A DNA stretch of 16,264 nucleotides from Streptosporangiaceae bacterium. GTDB lineage: Bacteria; Actinomycetota; Actinomycetes; Streptosporangiales; Streptosporangiaceae. How positions within the stretch are numbered: position 1 is the stretch's first letter; each line of letters begins with the position of its first letter. The stretch lies in the NCBI GenBank assembly GCA_030039095.1, contig JASHQP010000582.1, positions 1-16,264 on the forward strand. The letters are read 5' to 3'. Position numbers and translations under genes: made by a program. Positions 7,230 to 14,984 of the stretch are shown here, piece after piece. The notes under the pieces were generated by a model. The model was not told where the DNA came from. It searched no databases and worked only from the letters and a program-made list of their open reading frames with translations.

Positions 7230-7285
7230 TCAGCGCGGGAGGCGCGGGCGTGGGAGGCGCGGGCGCGGGAGGCGCGAGCAGATGA
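7226..7285 (+). CDS. Possible 19-codon coupling ORF between ltp4 and ltp3
   Basis: The ATG at 7226 overlaps the ltp4 stop (ATGA), and the frame's TGA at 7283-7285 overlaps the ltp3 ATG at 7282 (ATGA again). The frame encodes MISAGGAGVGGAGAGGASR and consists mostly of three 15-bp repeats. Such a frame could carry ribosomes from ltp4 to ltp3. Coding by chance within the repeat is equally possible. Confidence 0.25.
   Translation: MISAGGAGVGGAGAGGASR
7235..7279 (+). repeat. Three 15-bp direct repeats carrying the ltp3 ribosome-binding site
   Basis: Units at 7235-7249, 7250-7264 and 7265-7279 share the pattern G[C/T]GGGAGGCGCG[G/A]GC. Each contains GGGAGG, a good Shine-Dalgarno core; the last copy stands nine bases before the ltp3 ATG. 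The repeat has triplicated a ribosome-binding site inside an operon. Confidence 0.85.
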
Positions 7286-8448
7286 AAATGCCAGCGGCTG
7301 TGCTGGGCGTTGGCCAGACGCGTCACCGTTCGAAGCGGGCCGACGTCTCGATCGCCGGGCTGTGCCGCGAGGCGGTGGACCGGGCCCTCGCCGACGCGGG
7401 CACCACCGCCGCCGACATCGACGCCGTCGTGGTCGGCAAGGCACCCGACCTGTTCGAGGGCGTGATGATGCCCGAGCTCTACCTCGCCGACGCGCTCGGT
7501 GCGGTGGGCAGGCCGCTGCTGCGGGTGCACACCGCCGGCTCGGTCGGCGGCGCGACCGGGCTGGTGGCGACCAGCCTGGTTCAGGCGGGGGTGCACCGCC
7601 GGGTGCTCGCTGTCGCGTTCGAGAAGCAGTCCGAGTCGAACGCCATGTGGGCGCTGTCGATCACCCCGCCGTTCAGCATGCCGGTGCTGGCCGGGGCCGG
7701 CGGCTACTTCTCCCCGCACATCCGCTCCTACATCCGCCGCAGCGGCGCGCCTGGCCACATCGGTGCGATGGTCGCGGTCAAGGACCGGCGCAACGGGAGC
7801 CTGAACCCGTATGCCCACCTGCAGCAGGCCGGCATCACGCTGGAGAAGGTCCTGGCCTCGCCGATGCTGTGGGACCCGGTCCGTTACGACGAGACCTGCC
7901 CGTCGTCGGACGGCGCGTGCGCCGTGGTCATCGGCGATCGGACGGCGGCCGAGGCGGCTCAGGCCGACGGCCGGCCGGTGGCCTGGATCCGCGCCACCGC
8001 GATGCGTACCGAGCCGACGATGTTCTCGGGCAAGGATCACGTGAACCCCCGGGCCGGCGCGGATGCCGCGGCGGCGCTGTGGCGTCAGGCCGGCATCACC
8101 GATCCGCTGGAGCAGATCGACGTGGCGGAGATCTACGTCCCGTTCTCCTGGTTCGAGCCGATGTGGCTGGAAAACCTCGGCTTCGCCGCGTCCGGCGACG
8201 GGTGGCGGCTCACCGAGGCCGGCGAAACCGAGATCGGGGGCAAGCTCCCGGTCAACCCGTCGGGCGGGGTGCTCAGCTCCAACCCGATCGGTGCCTCTGG
8301 CCTGCTGCGCTTCGCGGAGTCCGCGCTGCAGGTCATGGGCAAGGCCGGAGCGCATCAGGTGCCGGGAGCAGCGGTGGCGCTCGGCCACGCGTACGGCGGC
8401 GGCTCCCAGTACTTCTCCATGTGGGTGGTGGCCGCGACGCTCGGCTGA
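7282..8448 (+). CDS. ltp3: Ltp3-like thiolase-fold protein (putative sterol side-chain aldolase subunit)
   Basis: 388 residues beginning MKMPAAVLGVGQTRHRSKRA. It closely resembles M. tuberculosis Ltp3 (Rv3523) as recalled: AVVVGKAPDLFEGVMMPELY, RVHTAGSVGGATG, EKQSESNAMWALS, SWFEPMWLENLGF and the C-terminal GHAYGGGSQYFSMWVV. Where thiolases have the nucleophilic Cys the loop reads VHTAGSVGG, with Gly86, and the catalytic His-Pro is Asn334-Pro335 in NPSGGVLSSNPIGASG. It should thus not be a thiolase; retro-aldol cleavage with Ltp4 and DUF35 on C24-branched sterol-CoA intermediates is the inferred role. ATG at 7282 is chosen from its Shine-Dalgarno in the third 15-bp repeat and the family N-terminus; the frame is open upstream only through ltp4 antiphase sequence. 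It is the last gene of the operon. Confidence 0.88.
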   Translation: MKMPAAVLGVGQTRHRSKRADVSIAGLCREAVDRALADAGTTAADIDAVVVGKAPDLFEGVMMPELYLADALGAVGRPLLRVHTAGSVGGATGLVATSLVQAGVHRRVLAVAFEKQSESNAMWALSITPPFSMPVLAGAGGYFSPHIRSYIRRSGAPGHIGAMVAVKDRRNGSLNPYAHLQQAGITLEKVLASPMLWDPVRYDETCPSSDGACAVVIGDRTAAEAAQADGRPVAWIRATAMRTEPTMFSGKDHVNPRAGADAAAALWRQAGITDPLEQIDVAEIYVPFSWFEPMWLENLGFAASGDGWRLTEAGETEIGGKLPVNPSGGVLSSNPIGASGLLRFAESALQVMGKAGAHQVPGAAVALGHAYGGGSQYFSMWVVAATLG

Positions 8449-8474
8449 GGCCCAGAGGGTGCACAGGACCCGTG

Positions 8475-8493
8475 CTACACTTATTATGTGTAG
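8475..8493 (+). promoter_or_regulatory. Inverted repeat and -10 of the vapBC promoter
   Basis: CTACAC (8475-8480) and GTGTAG (8488-8493) form an inverted repeat around TTATTAT. The spacer contains TATTAT (8482-8487), a good -10 match. The site is 11 bases upstream of the antitoxin ATG, with GGAGG between. This is the typical layout of an operator bound by the antitoxin or toxin-antitoxin complex. Confidence 0.5.
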
Positions 8494-8504
8494 TGGAGGC
8501 TGCC

Positions 8505-8738
8505 ATGACGAATGTGACGCTCACGGTCGACGAGGAGGTCCTGCGAAGGGCTCGGATCCGGGCTCTGGAGCTAGGGACGTCGGTGAATGCGCTGGTGCGG
8601 GATTACCTCGCACAGCTTGCGGGCCGGTCAACCGCGGCCGAGGGCATAGCCGAGTTCTTCGCGGCGACGCGGGGCGCCGGCGCAGGGAGCGGACCCGAGG
8701 GCCGGACCTGGACCCGGGACGAACTGTATGACCGGTAA
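8505..8738 (+). CDS. vapB: Ribbon-helix-helix antitoxin (VapB-like)
   Basis: 77 residues. The N-terminal half, TNVTLTVDEEVLRRARIRAL followed by ELGTSVNALVRDYLAQLAG, has the strand-helix-helix pattern of ribbon-helix-helix DNA-binding proteins. The C-terminal part, rich in Gly and Ala and ending RTWTRDELYDR, would be the toxin-binding tail. The ATG has GGAGG five bases upstream. It overlaps the toxin start by 11 bases, so the two are translationally coupled. It probably neutralises the PIN toxin and represses the operon through the inverted repeat at 8475-8493. Confidence 0.87.
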   Translation: MTNVTLTVDEEVLRRARIRALELGTSVNALVRDYLAQLAGRSTAAEGIAEFFAATRGAGAGSGPEGRTWTRDELYDR

Positions 8739-9150
8739 GACCTTCCTCGACACGAACGTCTTGATCTACTCGGTGGACGAGAGTCCCGGCGAAAAGGTGA
8801 AGCACGCGCTGGCCATCGAACTGCTCTGCGGCCAGGCCGACGACCTGGTGGTGAGCACGCAGGTTCTCCAGGAGTTCTACGTCGTCAGCACCGGCAAACT
8901 GAGGCATCCGCTCAGTGAGCAGAGCGCGGCGCAGGCCGTGCGCGGAATCGCCAAACTCCACGTGGTGGGCGTGGATGTGCCACTGGTGCTCGCCGCCGTT
9001 GATACGTCCCGGGCGGCGACGATCTCACTGTGGGATGCTCTGATCATCGAGGCAGCCATCCGGGCGGGCTGCGAGCGGGTGCTGTCAGAGGACCTGAACG
9101 CGGGTCAGGTGCTGCGCGGCGTCCGGATCGAGAACCCCTTCGCGGGGTGA
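8728..9150 (+). CDS. vapC: PIN-domain ribonuclease toxin (VapC-like)
   Basis: 140 residues with the acidic quartet of PIN domains: Asp8 in FLDTNVLIY, Glu49 in STQVLQEFY, Asp103 in SLWDALIIEAA and Asp122 in LSEDLNAGQ. The family consists of magnesium-dependent endoribonucleases, often cleaving tRNA or rRNA; the target here is unknown. All catalytic residues are present, so the toxin should be active. It follows the antitoxin with an 11-base overlap. The pair sits between the ltp operon and the cyp125 block, as expected of a portable module. Confidence 0.92.
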   Translation: MTGKTFLDTNVLIYSVDESPGEKVKHALAIELLCGQADDLVVSTQVLQEFYVVSTGKLRHPLSEQSAAQAVRGIAKLHVVGVDVPLVLAAVDTSRAATISLWDALIIEAAIRAGCERVLSEDLNAGQVLRGVRIENPFAG

Positions 9151-9301
9151 CGTCGAGTCAGCCTCCGGCGGCACTCATGCGTGCCGAGCACGAAGCTGCC
9201 GCCCTGTGGAGCGTGCCGAAGCGGCGTTACGCTAAGAAAATCCGCCTCGGTTACCCGTTGGCCCAAGAGCCGTTCTGGGTACGCGAGGACAGGAGGCGCA
9301 C

Positions 9302-10288
9302 ATGGGCGATCGGGATGTTGACCGGCTGAGCGGGCAGCCCGCCGGCCGGGCAGATGCGCGGCTGCGGCGGCCTGTGGTCGACCCCTCCATCCCGCGCGCC
9401 GACCGTCGGCTGCTGACCGACCCCGGAACTCCGCTCACCCCGGCCTGCCAGAGCCGCCCTGCCCGTCGCCGCGACTATCTGCCCAGGGAGCCCGGCAGGC
9501 GCCTGGCCACGGTGGACGGGGCTGCGATCGGCCTCACCGGGGCCATGATGATCGCCGTGTTCGGCACGGTCCCGCTGGCCGTCGGGGTGCTGGCGCTGCA
9601 GGAGGCGGCCCCATGGGAGAGCGCCTCCTCCCACTACGCGCTGCTGGCCGCGGAGATTATCGCGATCATCACGGCCGTGGTCTTCGGCTTCCGGATCGCC
9701 CTGTTCGGGCAGCCAACCGGCAGGGCGCCCGCGGAGGAGGCCGCGCGCGCCCACCACGGGCGCTACTTGACCGACCAGGATTTCGACGTGCCCGGCCGCG
9801 TGCTGCTGCGGCGCGCTCAGGACGCAATCGACGCCGTCACCTCGTCCGAGGTGTGCCGGGATGACGTGCTGGACCAGGCCGGTGTGAGCGCGACGCTGGC
9901 CGCACAGGAATGGGACATCGCGGTGGCCCTGAGGGAGCAGGCCCGGCTCCGCACGAGGCGGGCAGAACTTCGCACGACCGGAGCCGGCCCGGCCACCGCC
10001 GCGCTGCTCGGCCGGCAGGCAGAGGCGGCAGACCTCGCGGCATCGAGCGTCGCCGCCAGGGTCGAGGCGCTGGAGAGCTACGCCGCCGAGGTTCGCGAGG
10101 CCGACGCCGCCTACCGGGACTGGCAGCAGGTCTCCCGGCTGGCGGATCTGCACGGCCAGCACCTGGACATGCTCGCCCGCACGGCCGCCGACGAGCACGG
10201 CATCGCCGAGATCGAGGCCATGTCTCAGCAGGCCCGAGCCGTCCACGATGCCTTCCGCGAACCGCCAGGCTGGCCCGTCTGGCCTTAA
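9302..10288 (+). CDS. Unrecognised two-helix membrane protein
   Basis: 328 residues with no family I recognise. Residues 1-72 are polar, rich in Arg and Pro, and carry no signal peptide. Two transmembrane segments are clear: about 74-98 (GLTGAMMIAVFGTVPLAVGV) and 111-135 (ALLAAEIIAIITAVVFGFRI), joined by a short loop. Residues 145-320 are hydrophilic, Ala-, Glu- and Arg-rich and predicted mostly helical, possibly coiled coil (for example QEWDIAVALREQARLRTRRA and VAARVEALESYAAEVREADA). The ATG has AGGAGG five bases upstream and a 151-base gap separates it from vapC, so it is probably transcribed separately. It is convergent with cyp125. A membrane-anchored helical scaffold is the most that can be said. 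Confidence 0.78.
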   Translation: MGDRDVDRLSGQPAGRADARLRRPVVDPSIPRADRRLLTDPGTPLTPACQSRPARRRDYLPREPGRRLATVDGAAIGLTGAMMIAVFGTVPLAVGVLALQEAAPWESASSHYALLAAEIIAIITAVVFGFRIALFGQPTGRAPAEEAARAHHGRYLTDQDFDVPGRVLLRRAQDAIDAVTSSEVCRDDVLDQAGVSATLAAQEWDIAVALREQARLRTRRAELRTTGAGPATAALLGRQAEAADLAASSVAARVEALESYAAEVREADAAYRDWQQVSRLADLHGQHLDMLARTAADEHGIAEIEAMSQQARAVHDAFREPPGWPVWP

Positions 10289-10323
10289 CGGGCTGCCCGG
10301 CGGCCGGTCGCGCCGCGAGCCCG
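10289..10323. terminator. Candidate terminator hairpin between convergent genes
   Basis: CGGGCT (10289-10294) and AGCCCG (10318-10323) can pair around an inner GGCG/CGCC stem, directly after the membrane-protein stop and 35 bases from the cyp125 stop. There is no U-tract. The location between two converging 3' ends supports it more than the sequence does. Confidence 0.35.
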
Positions 10324-10358
10324 CTCGGGCATGGCCGGATCGCCCGGGCCGTGGCGCC

Positions 10359-11585
10359 TCAGCCGTACCGGACCGGGAGCCTCTTCATGCCGTTCAGCCA
10401 GCCGGAGCGCAGCCGTCGAGGCTCACCGGCCAGCCGGATGCCCGGCATGTGATCGGCGATCGCGTTGAAGATCAGGTCGATCTCCAGCCGGGCGAGGTTG
10501 GCGCCCAGGCAGAAATGCGCCCCGCTGCCGCCAAAGCCCAGGTGCGGGTTGGGGCTGCGGCGAACGTCGAACCGCTCGGGGCTGTCGAAGACCTCCTCGT
10601 CGAAGTTGGCCGACCGGTAGAACAGTCCCACCCGCTCGCCGGCCTTGATCTGCTGCCCGCCCAGGGTGGTGTCGGCGAGGGCGGTGCGCTGGAACACCGT
10701 GACCGGGGTCGCCCACCGGACGATCTCGTCGGCCGCCGTGTCCGGGCGCTCGGCCTTGAACAGCTCCCACTGGCCGGGGTTCTGCAGGAAGGCATGCATC
10801 CCGTGCGAGATCGCGTTGCGGGTGGTCTCGTTGCCCGCCACCGCGAGCAGGATCACGAAGAAGCCGAACTCGTCCGATGACAGTTCCCCGCCGTCGACCT
10901 GGGCGTTGACGAGCTTGGTCACGATGTCGTCCCGCGGGCACTGCCGACGGTCCTCGGCCATCGCCATCGCGTAGCCCACAAGCTCGGCCGCGGCGGCGGC
11001 CGGGTCGCCGACGTACTCGGGGTCGTCGTAGCCGACCATGTCGTTCGACCAGTCGAAGACCTTGCGCCGGTCCTCCTGGGGTACGCCGATCAGTTCCGCG
11101 ATCGCCTGCAGCGGCAGTTCGGCGGCCACGTCGGTCACGAAGTCGCCGCTGCCGCTGGCGATGGCCTCGGCCATGATCCGCTCCGCCCGCGCCGACAGCG
11201 CCGAACGCAGGCTGCTGATGGCCCTCGGGGTGAAGCCACGGGAGACGATGCCGCGTAGCTTGGTGTGCTGGGGCGGATCGATGTTGAGCATGACGAACCG
11301 CTGGACCTCGATCTGCTCGCGGGATGCGCCGTCCTGATGGCGGATGATCGCGGTGTTCTCCCAGGTGGAGTACGTGTCACTGTCCCTGGAGACCGTGACC
11401 ACGTCGGCGTGCCTGGTGACCACCCAGTAGCCCTCGTCGTCGAACCCGCCCACGCCCCGTGCCTTTGGGTTCCACCACACCGGGGCCGCGCGCCGCAGCT
11501 CGGCAAACTCGTCCATGGGCAGGCGGTCGGCGTACATGTCGGGGTCGGTGAAGTCGAAGCCCGGCGGGATGTTGGGCTCTGCCAC
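10359..11585 (-). CDS. cyp125: CYP125-family cytochrome P450, sterol C26/27 monooxygenase
   Basis: 408 residues, all P450 hallmarks intact: the I-helix motif AGNETT (250-255), the ExxR pair Glu287/Arg290 in DEIVRWATPVTVFQRTAL, and the heme loop FGGSGAHFCLG with Cys359 as axial ligand. Segments NIPPGFDFTDPDMYADRLP, EVQRFVMLNIDPPQHTKLR, ELPLQAIAELIGVPQEDR and RLRSGWLNGMK match CYP125A1 of M. tuberculosis closely as recalled. That enzyme oxidises the terminal methyl of cholesterol or cholestenone to alcohol and acid, opening side-chain degradation. The start is GTG at 11585, with GGAGG five bases upstream; M. tuberculosis CYP125 is slightly longer at the N-terminus. It is divergent from fadA5 across a perfect KstR-like box 25 bases upstream of the start. 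No chsE, chsH or ltp2 genes follow it here, unlike in mycobacteria. Confidence 0.96.
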   Translation of the reverse strand: MAEPNIPPGFDFTDPDMYADRLPMDEFAELRRAAPVWWNPKARGVGGFDDEGYWVVTRHADVVTVSRDSDTYSTWENTAIIRHQDGASREQIEVQRFVMLNIDPPQHTKLRGIVSRGFTPRAISSLRSALSARAERIMAEAIASGSGDFVTDVAAELPLQAIAELIGVPQEDRRKVFDWSNDMVGYDDPEYVGDPAAAAAELVGYAMAMAEDRRQCPRDDIVTKLVNAQVDGGELSSDEFGFFVILLAVAGNETTRNAISHGMHAFLQNPGQWELFKAERPDTAADEIVRWATPVTVFQRTALADTTLGGQQIKAGERVGLFYRSANFDEEVFDSPERFDVRRSPNPHLGFGGSGAHFCLGANLARLEIDLIFNAIADHMPGIRLAGEPRRLRSGWLNGMKRLPVRYG

Positions 11586-11610
11586 GACTGCCTCCGCTAG
11601 CGCTCTGAAC

Positions 11611-11624
11611 TGAAACGTGTTCTA
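11611..11624. promoter_or_regulatory. KstR-like operator between cyp125 and fadA5
   Basis: TGAAACGTGTTCTA satisfies every fixed position of TNNAACNNGTTNNA. It lies 25 bases upstream of the cyp125 GTG and 98 bases upstream of the fadA5 GTG. In M. tuberculosis the same divergent pair is KstR-controlled, so control by a KstR orthologue encoded elsewhere is the natural inference. Confidence 0.75.
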
Positions 11625-11655
11625 GTTTGATTGAATCACGCGGTGCGGCGTTCCG

Positions 11656-11678
11656 GAATGTCCCGCAGGGACTGATTC
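11656..11678 (+). other. Small hairpin in the fadA5 leader
   Basis: GTCCC (11660-11664) and GGGAC (11668-11672) pair around loop GCA. GAAT (11656-11659) and ATTC (11675-11678) extend the stem across a two-base bulge. It lies 45 bases before the fadA5 start, between the KstR-like box and the Shine-Dalgarno. It could shape the leader RNA, but no function is shown. Confidence 0.35.
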
Positions 11679-11695
11679 GGCAGCACCTGCCATGA

Positions 11696-12886
<1,191 letters not shown>

Positions 12887-12932
12887 CCCAGCCGGGCATA
12901 GTAAGGTGCCCGCGTCGGCGGAATCATCCAAG

Positions 12933-12944
12933 CCACAGCTGTGG
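12933..12944. other. 12-base perfect palindrome between convergent genes
   Basis: CCACAGCTGTGG lies in the 130-base gap between the fadA5 stop and the stop of the XRE regulator. No gene is supported in that gap. The palindrome could be a protein site or chance. Confidence 0.3.
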
Positions 12945-13016
12945 CGTCCGGCCGGTCCGGTCTCGCTGGCCAACGTGACCGCCTGGTGCGGCGTGGCAAG
13001 GAAGCCGTGGCGCCGG

Positions 13017-13940
13017 TCAGCCGTCCCTGAGGATCCCGTTGATGATCTTGGCAGTGGAGGCGGCGGGCGTCGCTTCCAGGCACAGGCGCTCCATCACCGC
13101 CATGTAGTGATCAACGGTCTCGCGCTTGTCGAGGTACAGCGCGCTGGTGAGCTGCTCGAGGTAGACAACGTCCGGCAGGTCACGCTCGGCGAAGCGCAGG
13201 ATGCTGAACGGCCCGCCCGCGGCGGCGTGAGCTCCGGCCGAGAACGGGATGATCTGGATCGTCACGTTGGGGCGCTCGGCGGCCTGCAGGATCTGCTGCA
13301 GCTGCCGGCGCATCACGCCGGGCCGCCCGGCCGGGCGGCGCAGCACCGCCTCGTCCAGCACCGCCCACAGGTGCGTCGGGTTCGGGCCGTTCAGCAGCGC
13401 CTGGCGGCCCATCCGCAGCGCCACCCGCTGCTCGATCTCCGCGGACGGCTCGCCGTCATGGCCGAGCAGCGTGACCGCGCGGGCGTAGTCCTCGGTCTGC
13501 AGCAGCCCGGGCACGAACTGGATCTCATACGTCCGGATGCTGACCGCGGCCTCTTCCAGGCCGACGTAGGACTCGAACCACGCGGGCATCACGTCGGAGT
13601 AATCGTGCCACCAGCCATGCGAGCTCGCGCCGCGTGCGAGCTGATGCAGCGCGGCCCGCTGCTGCTCGTCGGTGACCTCGTAGAAGGTGAGCAGGTCGGC
13701 GATGTCACGGTCCTTGAAGCCGACCCGGCCGGTCTCCAGCCGGCTCATCTTCGAGCCGGACGCCCTGATCACCTCTCCGGCGTCCTCGAGCGTGATGCCA
13801 CGCTCTTCGCGCAGCCGCCGCAGCTGGGCGCCGAGAAGCCGGCGGGGCACCGTCGGCCCGCTGCCCAGCAGACCGCCGATCGGGGCTACGGGATGGCCGC
13901 TGCCGGAGCCGGAACTCTCCGCGGGCCGAGCCATGATCAT
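13017..13940 (-). CDS. XRE-family regulator with DUF5753 (Scr1 type)
   Basis: 307 residues. The helix-turn-helix at about 35-90 reads LGAQLRRLREERGITLEDAG and RASGSKMSRLETGRVGFKDR. The C-terminal DUF5753 domain (about 115-300) shows FESYVGLEEAAVSIRTYEIQ, VPGLLQTEDYARA, RPNVTIQIIPFSAGAHAA and FSILRF, the pattern of Scr1-like actinobacterial regulators. These are usually paired with a small DUF397 protein and probably act in development or antibiotic control; targets are unknown. The start at 13940 has GAGGGA upstream; a second ATG two codons in (13934) is possible. No DUF397 gene is visible on either side, so the regulator appears orphaned. Confidence 0.92.
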   Translation of the reverse strand: MIMARPAESSGSGSGHPVAPIGGLLGSGPTVPRRLLGAQLRRLREERGITLEDAGEVIRASGSKMSRLETGRVGFKDRDIADLLTFYEVTDEQQRAALHQLARGASSHGWWHDYSDVMPAWFESYVGLEEAAVSIRTYEIQFVPGLLQTEDYARAVTLLGHDGEPSAEIEQRVALRMGRQALLNGPNPTHLWAVLDEAVLRRPAGRPGVMRRQLQQILQAAERPNVTIQIIPFSAGAHAAAGGPFSILRFAERDLPDVVYLEQLTSALYLDKRETVDHYMAVMERLCLEATPAASTAKIINGILRDG

Positions 13941-14143
13941 GGGTATCCCTCACCGGCAACTAGACCACCGCAGTGTCCCATGTCCATCGCCTTTGTGCCA
14001 GGGTCATCGCGGGCCGGATCGCTGATTTCCCCTCCGGCCAGGGCCTGTTGCGAGATGGTTCCCCTGCACCGAGGATCATCGGCTGCATCGTGGAGCGGAA
14101 ATGGCCGGGCTCGACGCAGGCGCGCGGAAGCCGCATGGGCTGC

Positions 14144-14893
14144 CTAGACCGGCACCGGCGACCAGGCCCCCGGGTCGCCGGGCGCGGCGGTGAAGTCGTA
14201 CCGCAGCCCGCCCGGCGCGAGCGCGACCAGCGAGATCGACGTGGTCCCCCAGATCCGGCCGTCGCCGAGGTCGCGCCGCACGATCAGGGCCCGCGGGTCC
14301 CCCGGGCCGAGGCCGTCGCCGTTCAGCAGCGGCAGCCATTCACCCCAGGCCAGCGCGACCGGATCGCCGGGCCGCGGGTCCGGGCGCCGCGCGCCGCGAA
14401 GCCGCGGCAGGAAATGGCCGATGCGCGCCCGCTCATGCTCCATGGCCCCCCGAAGGTCGCCGTCAAGGCCGCTGTTCACCACGATGTGCAGGCCCGCCTG
14501 CAGCTCGCGCTCATCGAGCTCGGCGCCGTCCCAGGTCCACAGCACGGCTCGTCCCGGCTCGCCGATCAGCAGGTGGAACGGGTCGAAGTCGGCGAGCCCG
14601 GTGCGCTCGGGCTTGCCTTGCTCCGCTGCGTGCAGCGGCAGCACGCCCCTCGTCCGCCGCGACTCGTCCGGTGCCATCCGGCCGCGGGCGTTCAGCACGC
14701 AGGCCACCCGGGACGCCGCCGGTGCCACGGCCAGCCACGTCCCCCCGGCCAGCAGGTCCCGCCCCCCGATCAGCCCCGGATGATCCGGCCAGCGCCGGCC
14801 CGGGGGCTCCCAGGACCGGTCGACAAGCTCGTCGCGGACCCCGGCGAGCAGCAACGGGCCGGCCGGGTCGACGCTCACGATCGCGGTGCACAT
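14144..14893 (-). CDS. TANGO2/NRDE-family protein
   Basis: 249 residues beginning MCTAIVSVDPAGPLLLAGVR followed by DE. A Cys directly after the initiator Met and the following VRDE (19-22, a variant of the NRDE motif) define the TANGO2/NRDE family, as does GGRDLLAGGTWLAVAP (43-58). HIVVNSGLD and IWGTTSISLVAL are later family segments. The fold resembles N-terminal nucleophile hydrolases, with Cys2 exposed after Met removal; bacterial function is not established, although TANGO2-like proteins have been linked to heme handling. The start is fixed by the MCT motif; the Shine-Dalgarno is weak. It is divergent from the MBL-fold gene, with a 91-base gap. Confidence 0.85.
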   Translation of the reverse strand: MCTAIVSVDPAGPLLLAGVRDELVDRSWEPPGRRWPDHPGLIGGRDLLAGGTWLAVAPAASRVACVLNARGRMAPDESRRTRGVLPLHAAEQGKPERTGLADFDPFHLLIGEPGRAVLWTWDGAELDERELQAGLHIVVNSGLDGDLRGAMEHERARIGHFLPRLRGARRPDPRPGDPVALAWGEWLPLLNGDGLGPGDPRALIVRRDLGDGRIWGTTSISLVALAPGGLRYDFTAAPGDPGAWSPVPV

Positions 14894-14984
14894 GCCTCTA
14901 TTGGACCGCGAAGCCCAGATGCTGCGACGATGAGGTGCCCGGCGGCAGCCGCCGGCGGGCGCACGTCTGGAGGGGCGGTCGCCG

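Noticed and set aside
12906..14147. 413-codon plus-strand frame opposite the XRE/DUF5753 gene
   Set aside because: The minus strand holds a clear HTH-DUF5753 protein; the plus frame is a composition-driven shadow.
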